DNA of 64,000 nucleotides from Methylotenera sp. (GCA_030682715.1 JAUXNQ010000055.1:1-64000), one strand, 5' to 3'; positions 51,148 to 60,425 are shown, counted from the first letter of the stretch. Made by a program: numbers and translations. The notes: generated by a model not told the origin, from the letters alone.

Positions 51148-51459
51148 ATGAAGAGAATTTTTGTGACTATTGCGCTGAGTATCGTATTCAATACTGCAAA
51201 TGCAGCGGTGATTACTCTTAAATGCGAGGGTCCAAACTCGAAGGGCTTACCATCATCAGTATTGGTAAACTTTAGTCCTGATCAAGGTTGGGCAAAGCTT
51301 GAATTAGTAGATATAAAAATGACTAGCTCTGTCACTGCAAATGAAATAAACGTATTTTTACTCGGTATGAAGATTAATCGTGCAACTGGTGAATACACCC
51401 AAAAGTTCGAAGATAGCTATGTCAAAGGGATGTGCACAAAAAATGTAACTAAGTTCTGA
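51148..51459 (+). CDS. Small exported protein, 103 aa
   Basis: A Sec signal peptide (MKRIFVTIALSIVFNTANAA) followed by a beta-rich 80-residue domain with two Cys (CEGP near the start, MCTKN near the end) that could form a disulfide. RBS AGGGAG. Function unknown; it lies 28 bp after the glycine-zipper gene in the same direction. Confidence 0.6.
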   Translation: MKRIFVTIALSIVFNTANAAVITLKCEGPNSKGLPSSVLVNFSPDQGWAKLELVDIKMTSSVTANEINVFLLGMKINRATGEYTQKFEDSYVKGMCTKNVTKF

Positions 51460-51556
51460 ATGAAATCTATTAGTCGTAGTAAAAACAATTCAACGCTATA
51501 GCGTAACACCGAGGTAAATCGCTTTGCCATATTCCATAGTTATAAAGGAAATCAAT

Positions 51557-51892
51557 ATGCACAAAATAATAATAGCTTTATCACTAGTTCTTACCGCATG
51601 CGGTAGCCCTGAATCAGATGCAAAAAATGCAGTACTTAATCAATTGACCGATCCTGATTCTGCAAAATTTGGAGAATTTACGTTGGTTAATGAGCATGGT
51701 GCCTGTTTAGCAGTTAATGCAAAAAACAAAATGGGAGGTTATACGGGGGAGCAGCAGGCTATTTTAATGAGAGGTGACAAGGACAGAGGTAATGAAGAGT
51801 GGCAGGTTACTGAATTCAGTAAACTCAGCCATGAAAATTGTGTAACTGCTATCAGTCAAGTTGACTTTTCAGCACTAGGCAATGCTGATTAA
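51557..51892 (+). CDS. Small lipoprotein, 111 aa
   Basis: From ATG 51557 (GGAAATCA ribosome site) the signal is MHKIIIALSLVLTACGSPES with lipobox LTAC. The mature domain (NAVLNQLTDPDSAKFGEFTL, KNKMGGYTGEQQAI) resembles many small lipoproteins encoded on phages and plasmids with a DPxSAKF motif. Function unknown. Confidence 0.7.
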   Translation: MHKIIIALSLVLTACGSPESDAKNAVLNQLTDPDSAKFGEFTLVNEHGACLAVNAKNKMGGYTGEQQAILMRGDKDRGNEEWQVTEFSKLSHENCVTAISQVDFSALGNAD

Positions 51893-51945
51893 TCATTTTC
51901 GTATGAGCAGACTAATTTATCTGTAATTTTAAAAAGGGGTACCTA

Positions 51946-52374
51946 ATGACTTGGTGGATGTGGGCAATTGTAATACTGATAGTGTTGGGCATGTTTGGAA
52001 ATAATAAAGAACAGGCCAGCAAAAAAGAAGCGGAAGAAGAAGCACTCAAGCGTAGAAAGGACGCTGAAGATTACATTATGAATAGTGGTGATTTGGAGGC
52101 AATCAAAATGTTAAAACTTGCTCAGGCCAATCCTGCAAACTATACCCAATCGCTTTCAAAAGGTATGAACAGTGGAAACGATACCCTTAAAACCGCGTTA
52201 GGTGTCATGACTGGAGTGGTGGCGGGTAACATGATTTCACAAGCAATCAACACTGCTGCAATATCTAATGCATTAGAAGAAATGAAAACCAATTTTGATA
52301 GCACGTTCGATTCATTAACTGACTCAGAAGCAAGCACAGACATAGAGGCAGACTCTAATGACTATGATGTTTAA
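51946..52374 (+). CDS. Membrane-anchored helical protein, 142 aa
   Basis: N-terminal membrane helix (WWMWAIVILIVLGMFG), then a Glu/Lys-rich coiled coil (ASKKEAEEEALKRRKDAED), an Ala-rich amphipathic centre and an acidic tail. No domain recognised. It may form a set with the three preceding small genes. Confidence 0.55.
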   Translation: MTWWMWAIVILIVLGMFGNNKEQASKKEAEEEALKRRKDAEDYIMNSGDLEAIKMLKLAQANPANYTQSLSKGMNSGNDTLKTALGVMTGVVAGNMISQAINTAAISNALEEMKTNFDSTFDSLTDSEASTDIEADSNDYDV

Positions 52375-52483
52375 CTAACCTAGAATTTTTAACTTTACTC
52401 GCCCGTATGCCTCCTGAGTTGCGGGTGATTTACAGCTATCCTGAGTAATGAGCATTCGCTTGTTATATTGATCTAAATAAAGG

Positions 52484-53401
52484 CTAGTGATATAAGTTTT
52501 TGCATTTTAGGCATATCTTCATGTTTAGTAAGTTATCGTTTTTCTCAGAAATGCTTTTATGCTCATCGATGGCCCTTTTTAAGATAGCTTGTGCTTTAAC
52601 AACTACTTTTTCTAACAGATCTGGACTTTCTGGCTTAAAGAAATATCTTGAGATCCATGTCAAAATTCCTTTTTCAGGTGGTTGGTTGTAAAATTTAATT
52701 GAATCTTTTAATAAATTTTGGCTGGTTGAAAGTTGACTTTTCAAATTGATAATTGGGATTGAATAATATCTTTCTGCATTTTTCCACACATAGCTTTTAC
52801 AACTCGGACAATATTTTTCCATGCCGGTAAAAGTAAATTTCGGTAACTCAAAAGTTTCAATATTTTTTTTAATGTTGGCAGATATATAGCATTCACCACA
52901 TCTAAGGCATACTTTAGTTTTATCCCATATAGCTTTCTTCAACTCATATTCTTGAATTTCTACAAGTTTACTAAATGCTTTATCAAAATTGTCTTTATAT
53001 GCTGACAAAGAAATATCAACGCTGAATCCATCAAATAAACCGGGTTTAACACTTACAGAATTTTTAGCAAAATTTTCAGCCTTTACGATTGCTTTGGCAG
53101 AATCCTCAATATTTTTATGACATTGTTCTATCAGCTTTTCTTTAAGTTTAAATGCTAGAGGAAGCTCAGGCGGAAAGTATTCTACTAAAAAAGAAAGGTT
53201 TTTATCTTTCGTTTCAATATCTTGGCCTTGATAACTTACTTTAAGACCACTTTCTTTAAATAATCTAACTTCAAAACCTTCTCCCTGAAAATTTACATCA
53301 TGTCTAGCAAGTTTAGATATGAGTATCATCTTCGCTAACTTCCACTTATTTTCATCGCATGAGGGGCATGACCCATTAGTTGAGCATTTGGGTTCTTTCA
53401 A
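52484..53401 (-). CDS. Multi-zinc-ribbon hypothetical protein, 305 aa
   Basis: Cys pairs at the N-terminus (CSTNGSCPSCDEN), the middle (VCLRCGECY and YCPSCKSYVW) and the extreme C-terminus (ICLKCKNLYH) suggest two or three zinc ribbons. The rest is helical and Lys-rich with no catalytic motif I recognise. AT-rich and on the opposite strand to its neighbours, so probably an independent cargo gene. Confidence 0.55.
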   Translation of the reverse strand: MKEPKCSTNGSCPSCDENKWKLAKMILISKLARHDVNFQGEGFEVRLFKESGLKVSYQGQDIETKDKNLSFLVEYFPPELPLAFKLKEKLIEQCHKNIEDSAKAIVKAENFAKNSVSVKPGLFDGFSVDISLSAYKDNFDKAFSKLVEIQEYELKKAIWDKTKVCLRCGECYISANIKKNIETFELPKFTFTGMEKYCPSCKSYVWKNAERYYSIPIINLKSQLSTSQNLLKDSIKFYNQPPEKGILTWISRYFFKPESPDLLEKVVVKAQAILKRAIDEHKSISEKNDNLLNMKICLKCKNLYH

Positions 53402-53464
53402 TTTAAATCCCTTTAAATTTTTGTATGGTTCTATAAAGCTTACATTCTAGATATTTTATAAACT

Positions 53465-53496
53465 GCCCGTCACCTTAATTGGTAAGCGGGCTTTTT
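53465..53496 (+). terminator. Hairpin with T-run upstream of the 53574 gene
   Basis: GCCCG/CGGGC stem then TTTTT, oriented for plus-strand termination although no plus-strand gene precedes it; it could end a small RNA or be left from a lost gene. Confidence 0.45.
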
Positions 53497-53573
53497 ACGT
53501 CTATATATAGCGGAAATTTAACCATCTTATATGAAGTACAAGTGCAATTAATTTCAACCCAAAGGAGTATTAC

Positions 53574-54062
53574 ATGACAAACAAAGACATCAACAAATCC
53601 GCAACACAAGTATCCCGCATTATCAAAATAGCAACATGCCCAACCTGTTCTGGCAAAGCCACACTCACTTATCATTTTGGTTGTAGTGATGAAAAGCAAG
53701 TTTACATTAGAGTTGTTGCTAATTCAGGCGGTGGTTTCTTTAGTGAAGAGTGGGTTAAATTATCTGACATTCAAACAGCATTAGATGGTGCGCCATTTCC
53801 AGTGACATCTTTTCCACTAATTAAATTATTCATTGGTAAATCAGTCAATACGCCCGGCTTTTTATTGGCAGTATTGAAGTGTGAAGGCTTGGTTAAGTTG
53901 CTGGAAGGCAAAATACGCGGCTACGAGAAACTAGACCTAGCGCCATTTATGATTGAGCTAGAAAAGTTAGTTTCTTCTGACCTTAACTTAAAACCTGAAC
54001 TAGCACCCACCATCAAAAAAGTCACACCAACACTCCCTCCTAAAAAATCCAAACAGGCATAA
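53574..54062 (+). CDS. Hypothetical island protein, 162 aa
   Basis: AGGAG ribosome site. One zinc-knuckle-like start (ATCPTCSGKATLTYHFGC), then a beta segment (GGGFFSEEWVKLSDIQTAL) and a helical C-terminus with a Pro/Lys-rich tail. Such proteins are common on integrative elements; function unknown. Confidence 0.55.
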   Translation: MTNKDINKSATQVSRIIKIATCPTCSGKATLTYHFGCSDEKQVYIRVVANSGGGFFSEEWVKLSDIQTALDGAPFPVTSFPLIKLFIGKSVNTPGFLLAVLKCEGLVKLLEGKIRGYEKLDLAPFMIELEKLVSSDLNLKPELAPTIKKVTPTLPPKKSKQA

Positions 54063-54263
54063 ACGCCAATCTCAAGTAATCCATAAACTACAAAAAAGCT
54101 CTCCGATGTAGTAGAAGTCCGCTGTTCTAAAAAATTACCTAGCCATAACACCAAGCCAGACAAGGGTCTTTCCGCTTCGCAATGAAGCAAACAAGTTATA
54201 CCGAGCTTATACCGACCCAAATTCCAAATTTTTACCTAATTTTTACCTAATCCGGAGCTACTT

Positions 54264-54473
54264 ATGGAATTCATCACATTAACTGTGATTACTTTTGTAT
54301 GCCTGCTTTTCGAGACAACCCGAAAGTTTGGCATTGTTTTATTCATCCTGCTGTTTTTAGCATTTCCGCTAACTGTTATCGCACTTGCCGCAATCACAAT
54401 TCATTTTATCAATCGTCACAAACTTAAACGGAGAAAACATTATGTACCGCCAACATTACCTAGAAGCCATTGA
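54264..54473 (+). CDS. Small membrane protein, 69 aa
   Basis: Two hydrophobic helices (ITLTVITFVCLLFE and FILLFLAFPLTVIALAAIT) and a basic end. CCGGAG precedes the ATG. Its 3' end overlaps the next gene by 32 bp. Function unknown. Confidence 0.55.
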   Translation: MEFITLTVITFVCLLFETTRKFGIVLFILLFLAFPLTVIALAAITIHFINRHKLKRRKHYVPPTLPRSH

Positions 54474-54609
54474 AGTTGTACTCGCTTGGAATTTACCCGA
54501 TGAAGCATTAGCCGATGCAATTAATCATCAAGTCATGCAAAGCATAGATTTTGAACATGAAAAGATTTTAGATAACTACTCAAGCACTGCCATGACGACC
54601 AATCACTAA
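54442..54609 (+). CDS. Small island protein, 55 aa
   Basis: From ATG 54442 with GGAGAAAAC upstream: MYRQHYLEAIEVVLAWNLPD. I prefer this to the ORF-track start (54385), which has no ribosome site. Similar short proteins accompany antirestriction and VapE genes on integrative elements. Function unknown. Confidence 0.55.
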   Translation: MYRQHYLEAIEVVLAWNLPDEALADAINHQVMQSIDFEHEKILDNYSSTAMTTNH

Positions 54610-54640
54610 CTTCAACTCACAATATATACAGGAGACTTCA

Positions 54641-55141
54641 ATGATTAAGATACATCATTTCAAGGAAGCTTATCAGCTGCACAAGCAACATAAGATTAGT
54701 TTTAGGGTGTTACAGGATCAGGCCGCAGTCATGCTAGGTCTTTGTCAAAACCCACATTCTTCAGTTAGTGACCCACTGGAAATTACCCAAGCAGATATTA
54801 ATTGGTTAATGCAGCAAACGGAAGCAACTCAAGATTATGGTGATTACTTGGGTGGTTACGTCTATGTCTGTGAAAATGCAGATGACCTTCTGCAAATTCA
54901 TGGCTGCGATTTTGAATGGGCTGAAAAGCATGATGGCAAATGGCCTAATGTCACAGATATGCCTATGTCGTGGGATGCCTGTGACTATCTGAATGAAGCT
55001 TCAGGCGATTCGAAATGGGTCATCTTTCTGTTGTGCTGGAATAATGCTGGTGGCCCTGTCTATTACGTACCCAAGGAGTTATGGGTTCAGGCAAGAGTCA
55101 CTGAGCATATCGAAGCGAACAATCCAACCCCGAATACCTGA
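54641..55141 (+). CDS. Hypothetical island protein, 166 aa
   Basis: AGGAG site. The C-terminal half has MSWDACDYLNEASGDSKWV then LCWNNAGGPVYYVPKELW, a pattern I associate with plasmid/island accessory proteins near antirestriction genes. No catalytic motif. It begins an apparent operon that continues with the antirestriction gene. Confidence 0.55.
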   Translation: MIKIHHFKEAYQLHKQHKISFRVLQDQAAVMLGLCQNPHSSVSDPLEITQADINWLMQQTEATQDYGDYLGGYVYVCENADDLLQIHGCDFEWAEKHDGKWPNVTDMPMSWDACDYLNEASGDSKWVIFLLCWNNAGGPVYYVPKELWVQARVTEHIEANNPTPNT

Positions 55142-55299
55142 GTGCAACGCTCAGCTTTTTTCTCTGATCCACCCACCTCCACCCACCCCCAAAATTCAAT
55201 AGGCTAAAAAAATGATCCGGCACTATGCGGAGGATTTTGTACGTCTGTTGCAAGTGGAGGGAGGGGGTAGCAATTTACACAAACTTTAGGAGTTCATTT

Positions 55300-55716
55300 A
55301 TGACACAATTAAGCATTACTCGTCAGCAAGTGGCTGACAAACTACGCATTCAACATACCGCTGATATATTCGGCATTCGTTTTCCGCTCAATGTAGAACC
55401 CGCCATATATTCAATCGCGGGTAATATTGCAAATGAATACAATGGTGCTTACTGGGAATTTTATGCATTAAGCAATGGTGGCTTTTATATGGCACCATGT
55501 TCTGATGGCTTATACCAAGTCAGTTGTGACAATGGCTATGAAGGCAAGCTATCAGCAGATGCATTAGGCATTACAGTTTGTCTGTATGCTTATAGTCATT
55601 TGTCGTTTAGTAGCAATGCAGCATTTGCTGCAATATGTGCTAATCATTATCACTGGTTACGCGAATACATGCTGCAACATTCAGAAGCCTCAAAGATTCT
55701 GGGAGCTATTGATTAA
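55300..55716 (+). CDS. Antirestriction protein, ArdB/KlcA family
   Basis: From ATG 55300 (AGGAG 6 nt upstream) 138 residues. EYNGAYWEFYALSNGGFYMAP and SADALGITVCLYAYSHLSF are hallmark ArdB/KlcA blocks, ending in LREYMLQHSEASKILGAID. These proteins protect incoming DNA from type I restriction. Presence on an island that also encodes a McrBC-type system fits transfer into restricting hosts while defending the present host. Confidence 0.92.
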   Translation: MTQLSITRQQVADKLRIQHTADIFGIRFPLNVEPAIYSIAGNIANEYNGAYWEFYALSNGGFYMAPCSDGLYQVSCDNGYEGKLSADALGITVCLYAYSHLSFSSNAAFAAICANHYHWLREYMLQHSEASKILGAID

Positions 55717-55731
55717 TCAGAAAGGGCAATT

Positions 55732-56019
55732 ATGAACAGTAAGGTGTTACATAAGATTTTAGTTGTCTGTGGCTACTTTTTATTCGTGGCAAATGTATCT
55801 GCTGAAGAAACCAATATCTATCAACAAGATTCGACTGGAAACATTCAATATCACAAGCCGTCAGCTGTGATTCAAAAAGACGGTCGTATTATTGAGACTG
55901 ATTCGGTTGGCAACAAGCAGTACCATAAACAGCAATATCAAATCAAAGATGGAAAAATTTATCAGACAGATTCAGTGGGCAATATCCAGTATCACAAACC
56001 ACATAGTGTGATTAAGTAA
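55732..56019 (+). CDS. Small exported repeat protein, 95 aa
   Basis: A signal peptide (ILVVCGYFLFVANVSAEE) is followed by three copies of a ~25-residue unit built on DSxGNxQYHK (DSTGNIQYHK, DSVGNKQYHK, DSVGNIQYHK). The repeats look like short beta strands joined by turns. Similar repeat proteins exist in proteobacteria but I cannot assign a role. It starts 15 bp after the antirestriction gene. Confidence 0.6.
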   Translation: MNSKVLHKILVVCGYFLFVANVSAEETNIYQQDSTGNIQYHKPSAVIQKDGRIIETDSVGNKQYHKQQYQIKDGKIYQTDSVGNIQYHKPHSVIK

Positions 56020-56159
56020 TTCTGTTCGTTTTAGCACTTTATCAATCGGGGTGGTGGAGGGGATGCAATTTATATAAACTCTTCACCAAGCTTGATCTGT
56101 ATAAGTGATTTTCCTATAAACTTTGAACAACAAAACTAAAAACAGTATTGGCAATTATT

Positions 56160-56981
56160 ATGATTAATCCAACCGATGCCACAATTATCGACTCCCGTGT
56201 TGCATACCCGATTGATGAATGCGTAGCCAAAATGCTTGGTTGGATGCAAGGCCCTGAGCGCCTTGAAAGGATTAAAGTAGATGAACGTGGCATCCTTCCT
56301 GATATGTTGCCACATATAAGTCGTTTGGTTTATACCCTTGATGAACATCTGGATCAACTAAAAGAAAGAGCTCGCCTAGAGCTTTTTAATGCGGCTGATG
56401 CTTTTGCAGATGCGCCAGATGGAACTCATCAGAAAGATGAACTTAGCGACATCATTGATCAAAAATACATTGCGATTGAGGATTGTGCAGAGCTTATTAA
56501 GAAAGCACATTTTTATAAATCAGAAATTAGAAAAGAACTCGACAAAGATAATCTCTCGCAGCTCAAAATCGATCATGTTGAAAAAGATCCGGAAGGTTTT
56601 GACCTAATCTACATTAAGCTCGATAGTCTTGATGATTGGGCTAAAAAATATCAGGTTAATATCATCGATATGCCGGAAACAATCATAGATATGATCTCAC
56701 AGCCGCAAACTGCTCCAAGTGTTACGCTAAGAAAATCGCAGCGCGATAATGCATTAAGTTTAGTGTTAAACGATATTCTTAGGATAAATCCTCAAGCTAC
56801 AACTGCTAAAGTTGTTTCGGAACTACGTATTCTTGCTGGTGAAAAACATAGCGTCATCATTTCAATTATTGATGAAGGAGTTAAATGGATTGGTGATGAT
56901 GGTGAAACACAAATTACTTCCAGGGATGCGCTAGGCGAACGCATTCGATATTGGAGAAAACACAGGTTAAACCAAGACTAA
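56160..56981 (+). CDS. Hypothetical island protein upstream of vapE
   Basis: 273 residues from ATG 56160 (TTG 56148 adds four). An N-terminal helical region (IDECVAKMLGWMQGPERLE), a middle acidic helical part and a C-terminal segment (ILRINPQATTAKVVSELRIL, ITSRDALGERIRYWRKH) that could be a short HTH. Sits directly before the VapE gene and may assist replication. Family not recognised. Confidence 0.55.
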   Translation: MINPTDATIIDSRVAYPIDECVAKMLGWMQGPERLERIKVDERGILPDMLPHISRLVYTLDEHLDQLKERARLELFNAADAFADAPDGTHQKDELSDIIDQKYIAIEDCAELIKKAHFYKSEIRKELDKDNLSQLKIDHVEKDPEGFDLIYIKLDSLDDWAKKYQVNIIDMPETIIDMISQPQTAPSVTLRKSQRDNALSLVLNDILRINPQATTAKVVSELRILAGEKHSVIISIIDEGVKWIGDDGETQITSRDALGERIRYWRKHRLNQD

Positions 56982-57084
56982 GCCAAGGCTCCCCAGACTA
57001 ACCCAAGACTAATTCTAAGTACCAAAAAATAGCTGTTCAAATGCTTTCCACGCGGTCAACACCGCGCAAATATGGAGAGTAAAT

Positions 57085-58590
57085 ATGAACGCATCAGCAC
57101 CAAAAGCATTAGATGCTACCGCATTGTGGGAGGCAACTAAATCAGCTTCTTACAATCCGTCAGAAAAAGCAACTGACAAGGTTGTTGAAATAAACGCCCC
57201 ACGTGTTATTCAAACTGAAGAGAAGCCACATTTAACTCAATCGCAAATAACTGATAGTGCCTCAGATGCTGCAACGGCATCTAAGAGCGAACACTTAGTA
57301 AGAACTGACTCGCAAGAAAGTGGTGTTGCAAATATTGAAAATGCCAAGCCCTTAAGCCTATTAAGTTTTCCGAATCTTCCACGTAAGATCGATAATCAGA
57401 AGCCTTGCACATACGCAAATATCAGATATCTATTGATAGCGTATGGCATCATCATTCGATATAACGTCATCAGCAAAAAGGTTTATATCACAATCCCGGG
57501 CGTAAACGGGACACCAGATAATGCCGATAACGTAGCGATAACCCATATCTATAGCTTGGCTAATCTTAATGATATGGCGACTGGTCAAATTATGAACTTG
57601 ATTGGTGTAATCGCTGATAAGAACCAATTTAATCCGGTTGCAGACTGGATTATGAGTAAGCCTTGGGATGGTGTAGATCGTCTTAATGCTTTTTATGCCA
57701 CTTTAGTAGAACGTGCTGGCTTTCCAGAGGAGCTTAAACAGGCGCTGATGTATCGCTGGTTATTAAGCGCAGTTGCTGCCGTACTCAAACCCAGTGGCTT
57801 CAAGGCTAGAGGCGTTCTAACGCTGCAAGGTCCACAATCTATTGGTAAAACCTCATGGATCAGTGCATTAGTGCCGGACGCTATTTTGCGAGAAGGTGTA
57901 CTTAAGCTTGATCATCATCTTGATGCGGGCAACAAAGATTCCATCATCACCGCTGTTTGTCACTGGATCGTTGAGATTGGCGAACTAGATTCCAGCTTCA
58001 AAAAAGACATTGCCCGCTTAAAAGGTTTCCTAACGGCTGATCGTGACAAAGTGCGCAGACCTTATGGCAGAACTGATTCCGAGTATCCACGCCGTACCGT
58101 ATTCTGCGCCACCGTCAATGAACATGACTTCTTAGTTGACTCTACTGGAAATAGTAGGTGGTGGACAATTCCTGTGACATCAATTAACTACCAACACGGC
58201 ATTGATATGCAACAGTTGTTTGCTCAGCTAGCGGTTGATTTTAACCGCGATGTGCAATGGTGGCTGACACGTGAAGAAGAGCAGTTACTTGAGCTACATA
58301 ACAAAGAGCATCGTAATGTCAGTGCAATTCGTGAGCGCATTCTCGAAGCTTTAGACCTTGATCACGTCAATGATAGTGGCCTACCTGCCCTTACACCCAC
58401 GCAGTTATTACAAAAGCTTGATATTAAACATCCGACTAATACGCAAAGTAAGGAATGTGCATCAGTGTTGCGTGAGTTTGTGGGTGAGTCTAAAAAAATC
58501 CAAGGGCAATACAAATGGCGCATTTCTTTCAAGAAAGAGGGTTGGGCGCCTTTACTCACACCTAAAGCGACAACGGATGATGACTTTTAA
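57085..58590 (+). CDS. VapE-type AAA+ helicase/primase-associated protein
   Basis: 501 residues. A variable, charged N-terminus (1-110) precedes the VapE domain: NPVADWIMSKPWDGVDRLN, Walker A LQGPQSIGKTSW, Walker B IVEIGELDSSFKKD, and DKVRRPYGR...RRTVFCATVN with the finger. These SF3-like helicases replicate satellite phages and phage-inducible islands. This suggests the island has, or had, an excised replicating form. No separate primase was found. Confidence 0.88.
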   Translation: MNASAPKALDATALWEATKSASYNPSEKATDKVVEINAPRVIQTEEKPHLTQSQITDSASDAATASKSEHLVRTDSQESGVANIENAKPLSLLSFPNLPRKIDNQKPCTYANIRYLLIAYGIIIRYNVISKKVYITIPGVNGTPDNADNVAITHIYSLANLNDMATGQIMNLIGVIADKNQFNPVADWIMSKPWDGVDRLNAFYATLVERAGFPEELKQALMYRWLLSAVAAVLKPSGFKARGVLTLQGPQSIGKTSWISALVPDAILREGVLKLDHHLDAGNKDSIITAVCHWIVEIGELDSSFKKDIARLKGFLTADRDKVRRPYGRTDSEYPRRTVFCATVNEHDFLVDSTGNSRWWTIPVTSINYQHGIDMQQLFAQLAVDFNRDVQWWLTREEEQLLELHNKEHRNVSAIRERILEALDLDHVNDSGLPALTPTQLLQKLDIKHPTNTQSKECASVLREFVGESKKIQGQYKWRISFKKEGWAPLLTPKATTDDDF

Positions 58591-58880
58591 GTTGCGACTT
58601 TAGTTGCCTCCACCCACTACTTTCGACGGTCAGTTCGATACGTTAATTGGCTTCTAAGGTAGTGGTAGGTGGGGTGGCAGATTAGTGAAATTGTTAAATG
58701 TATAAATGAGTTATAGCCATGTGATGTTCAGTTAACAGAGTGGACCAGTTGTAAAAGTGCTACCACACCCTCCCCCGTGTGGAAAAGCTTGCAGTACATC
58801 AGGATGTGCAGTGGCAGCAGGTGGTAGCAAGTTTTTTAGTGTACGGATATCACAAACATACAAATTAATTGGAGTAAAAA
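58591..58880. other. 290-bp intergenic region with inverted G/C-rich blocks
   Basis: CCACCCACTACT (58612 area) faces AGTGGTAGGTGGGG (58660 area) across about 40 bp. A second block, GTGCTACCACACCCTCCCCC, is followed by GCAGCAGGTGGTAGCAAG just before the next gene. Possible replication origin or regulatory region of the island; no ORF seen. Confidence 0.4.
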
Positions 58881-59147
58881 ATGACAAAAATTTTAAAAAA
58901 TAAACATGATGAGTTATCTAAAAATGAACTTATCGTCCAAACCATTTTAAGCAATATCCCGGCATTAACCCTTGGAAATGTTTATTTGGTTAAAGATTTA
59001 ATGGGTTCAGATGTATGGGAGACTTTGAGTAAAGGTATGCGTATTGGTATCGGTGGGGTGGTCAGTCAATTAGTTGAAAGTAGATTGCTACCGCTGACTT
59101 ATGCTGGAAAGACCAATAGTAACAAGCGTCTTTACAGGCTTGATTAA
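58881..59147 (+). CDS. Small DUF1413-like protein, 88 aa
   Basis: The segment TLGNVYLVKDLMGSDVWETLSKGMRIGIGGVVSQLVE resembles the DUF1413 winged-helix-like domain (LKDLF...W..L..G.RI.LG). It probably binds DNA and regulates the island; located between vapE and the integrase. Confidence 0.55.
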   Translation: MTKILKNKHDELSKNELIVQTILSNIPALTLGNVYLVKDLMGSDVWETLSKGMRIGIGGVVSQLVESRLLPLTYAGKTNSNKRLYRLD

Positions 59148-59225
59148 TAAGTTAGCACACATTGGTTGCGGTGTATTCAGGCCGCAATCATCAACAGATT
59201 AATTTCAAATTATTAGGAGAATATT

Positions 59226-60425
59226 ATGGCAATTGTAAAGCTAACCCAGCAGTTTATTGATAACCAATTAGTATGTCCGCAAGGCTCTCAACGCACAGAG
59301 TTTGTAAGTGATGAACGCAGTGGCTTGTATGTTGAAGTGCGTAGTTCCAGTAATGGTCAAGGCACTTACTACTTACGCTATAAAGATACATCCGGAAAAT
59401 CCTGTCATCAGAAAATAGGTCGTACTGTTGATATGAGTCTTGCCGATGCCCGCCGTAAGGTCAAAGAGTTGAAAGCAGAAATTGAGCTAGGTGCTGATCC
59501 ACGTGCGGAAGAAAAAGCCAGAAAAGCGGTGATTACATTTGATGACTTTTTCAAAGACCATTATTTGCCATACGTTAAGCCTCGTAAACGCAGCTGGGAC
59601 CGTGATGAAGAGCTTTATCGTTTACGCATTAAGGCAGTTTTTGGTAATAAGCGCTTGAATCAGGTCTCACGTTTGCAAATCCAAACTTTTCATTCGAGTT
59701 TGATTGCGGAAGGCTTGGCTGCTGCTACGGCTAACCACCATATTAAGCTCATACGCCACATGCTAAATCTAAGTGTTGAGTGGGAAATGCTGGAAAAGAA
59801 CCCGGCAAGCCGCATTCATATGTTTGCAGAAGATAACAAAGTGGAACGCCTCATGACCAATGGGCAACTCACTAACTTGTTGGAAGTGCTTAGAACCGAT
59901 TCACGGCGTTCAGTATGCTTGATTGCGCTATTTTTACTTGCGACTGGCTGCCGCTTGAATGAAGCATTATCTGCTACCTGGGCACAAGTGGACCAGCAAA
60001 AACGTATCTGGCGTATTCCAGCCAGCAATTCAAAATCTAAACGCATGAGGCCAGTACCACTTAATGACACTGCATTTGAAGTCATCAATCAACTTAATAC
60101 GGAAGGCGTGTATGCGCATCTATTCATTAATAGTAAGACCAAAGCGCCTTATACCTGTGTAGCAAATGTTTGGCATAAATTAAGAGCTAAAGCAGGGATG
60201 TCTGGTTTGAGATTGCATGATTTACGCCACAATGCAGCTTCAAATTTGATCAACTCAGGTAGCAGCTTGTTTATCGTGCAGCAAATACTCGGTCACAGTG
60301 TTCCATCAGTTACTCAGCGCTATGCACATTTATCAGTGAAGTCGTTGAATGATGCTAGTGATAATGCTTCAGCCATTATCAAAGAGGCTTCAAAAGTAGT
60401 TTCACCAGAAAAAGCGGCGGCCTAA
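59226..60425 (+). CDS. int: Tyrosine recombinase/integrase of the island
   Basis: 399 residues, AGGAG site. N-terminal arm-binding DUF4102-like domain, SAM-like core-binding domain (about 95-190) and catalytic domain with TGCRLNEAL (Arg I), a Lys after the beta hairpin, HDLRHNAAS (HxxR), LGHS (His) and TQRYAH (Tyr nucleophile). All active residues are present. It lies 0.8 kb from the right attachment repeat; tRNA-Lys is the presumed target. Confidence 0.94.
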   Translation: MAIVKLTQQFIDNQLVCPQGSQRTEFVSDERSGLYVEVRSSSNGQGTYYLRYKDTSGKSCHQKIGRTVDMSLADARRKVKELKAEIELGADPRAEEKARKAVITFDDFFKDHYLPYVKPRKRSWDRDEELYRLRIKAVFGNKRLNQVSRLQIQTFHSSLIAEGLAAATANHHIKLIRHMLNLSVEWEMLEKNPASRIHMFAEDNKVERLMTNGQLTNLLEVLRTDSRRSVCLIALFLLATGCRLNEALSATWAQVDQQKRIWRIPASNSKSKRMRPVPLNDTAFEVINQLNTEGVYAHLFINSKTKAPYTCVANVWHKLRAKAGMSGLRLHDLRHNAASNLINSGSSLFIVQQILGHSVPSVTQRYAHLSVKSLNDASDNASAIIKEASKVVSPEKAAA

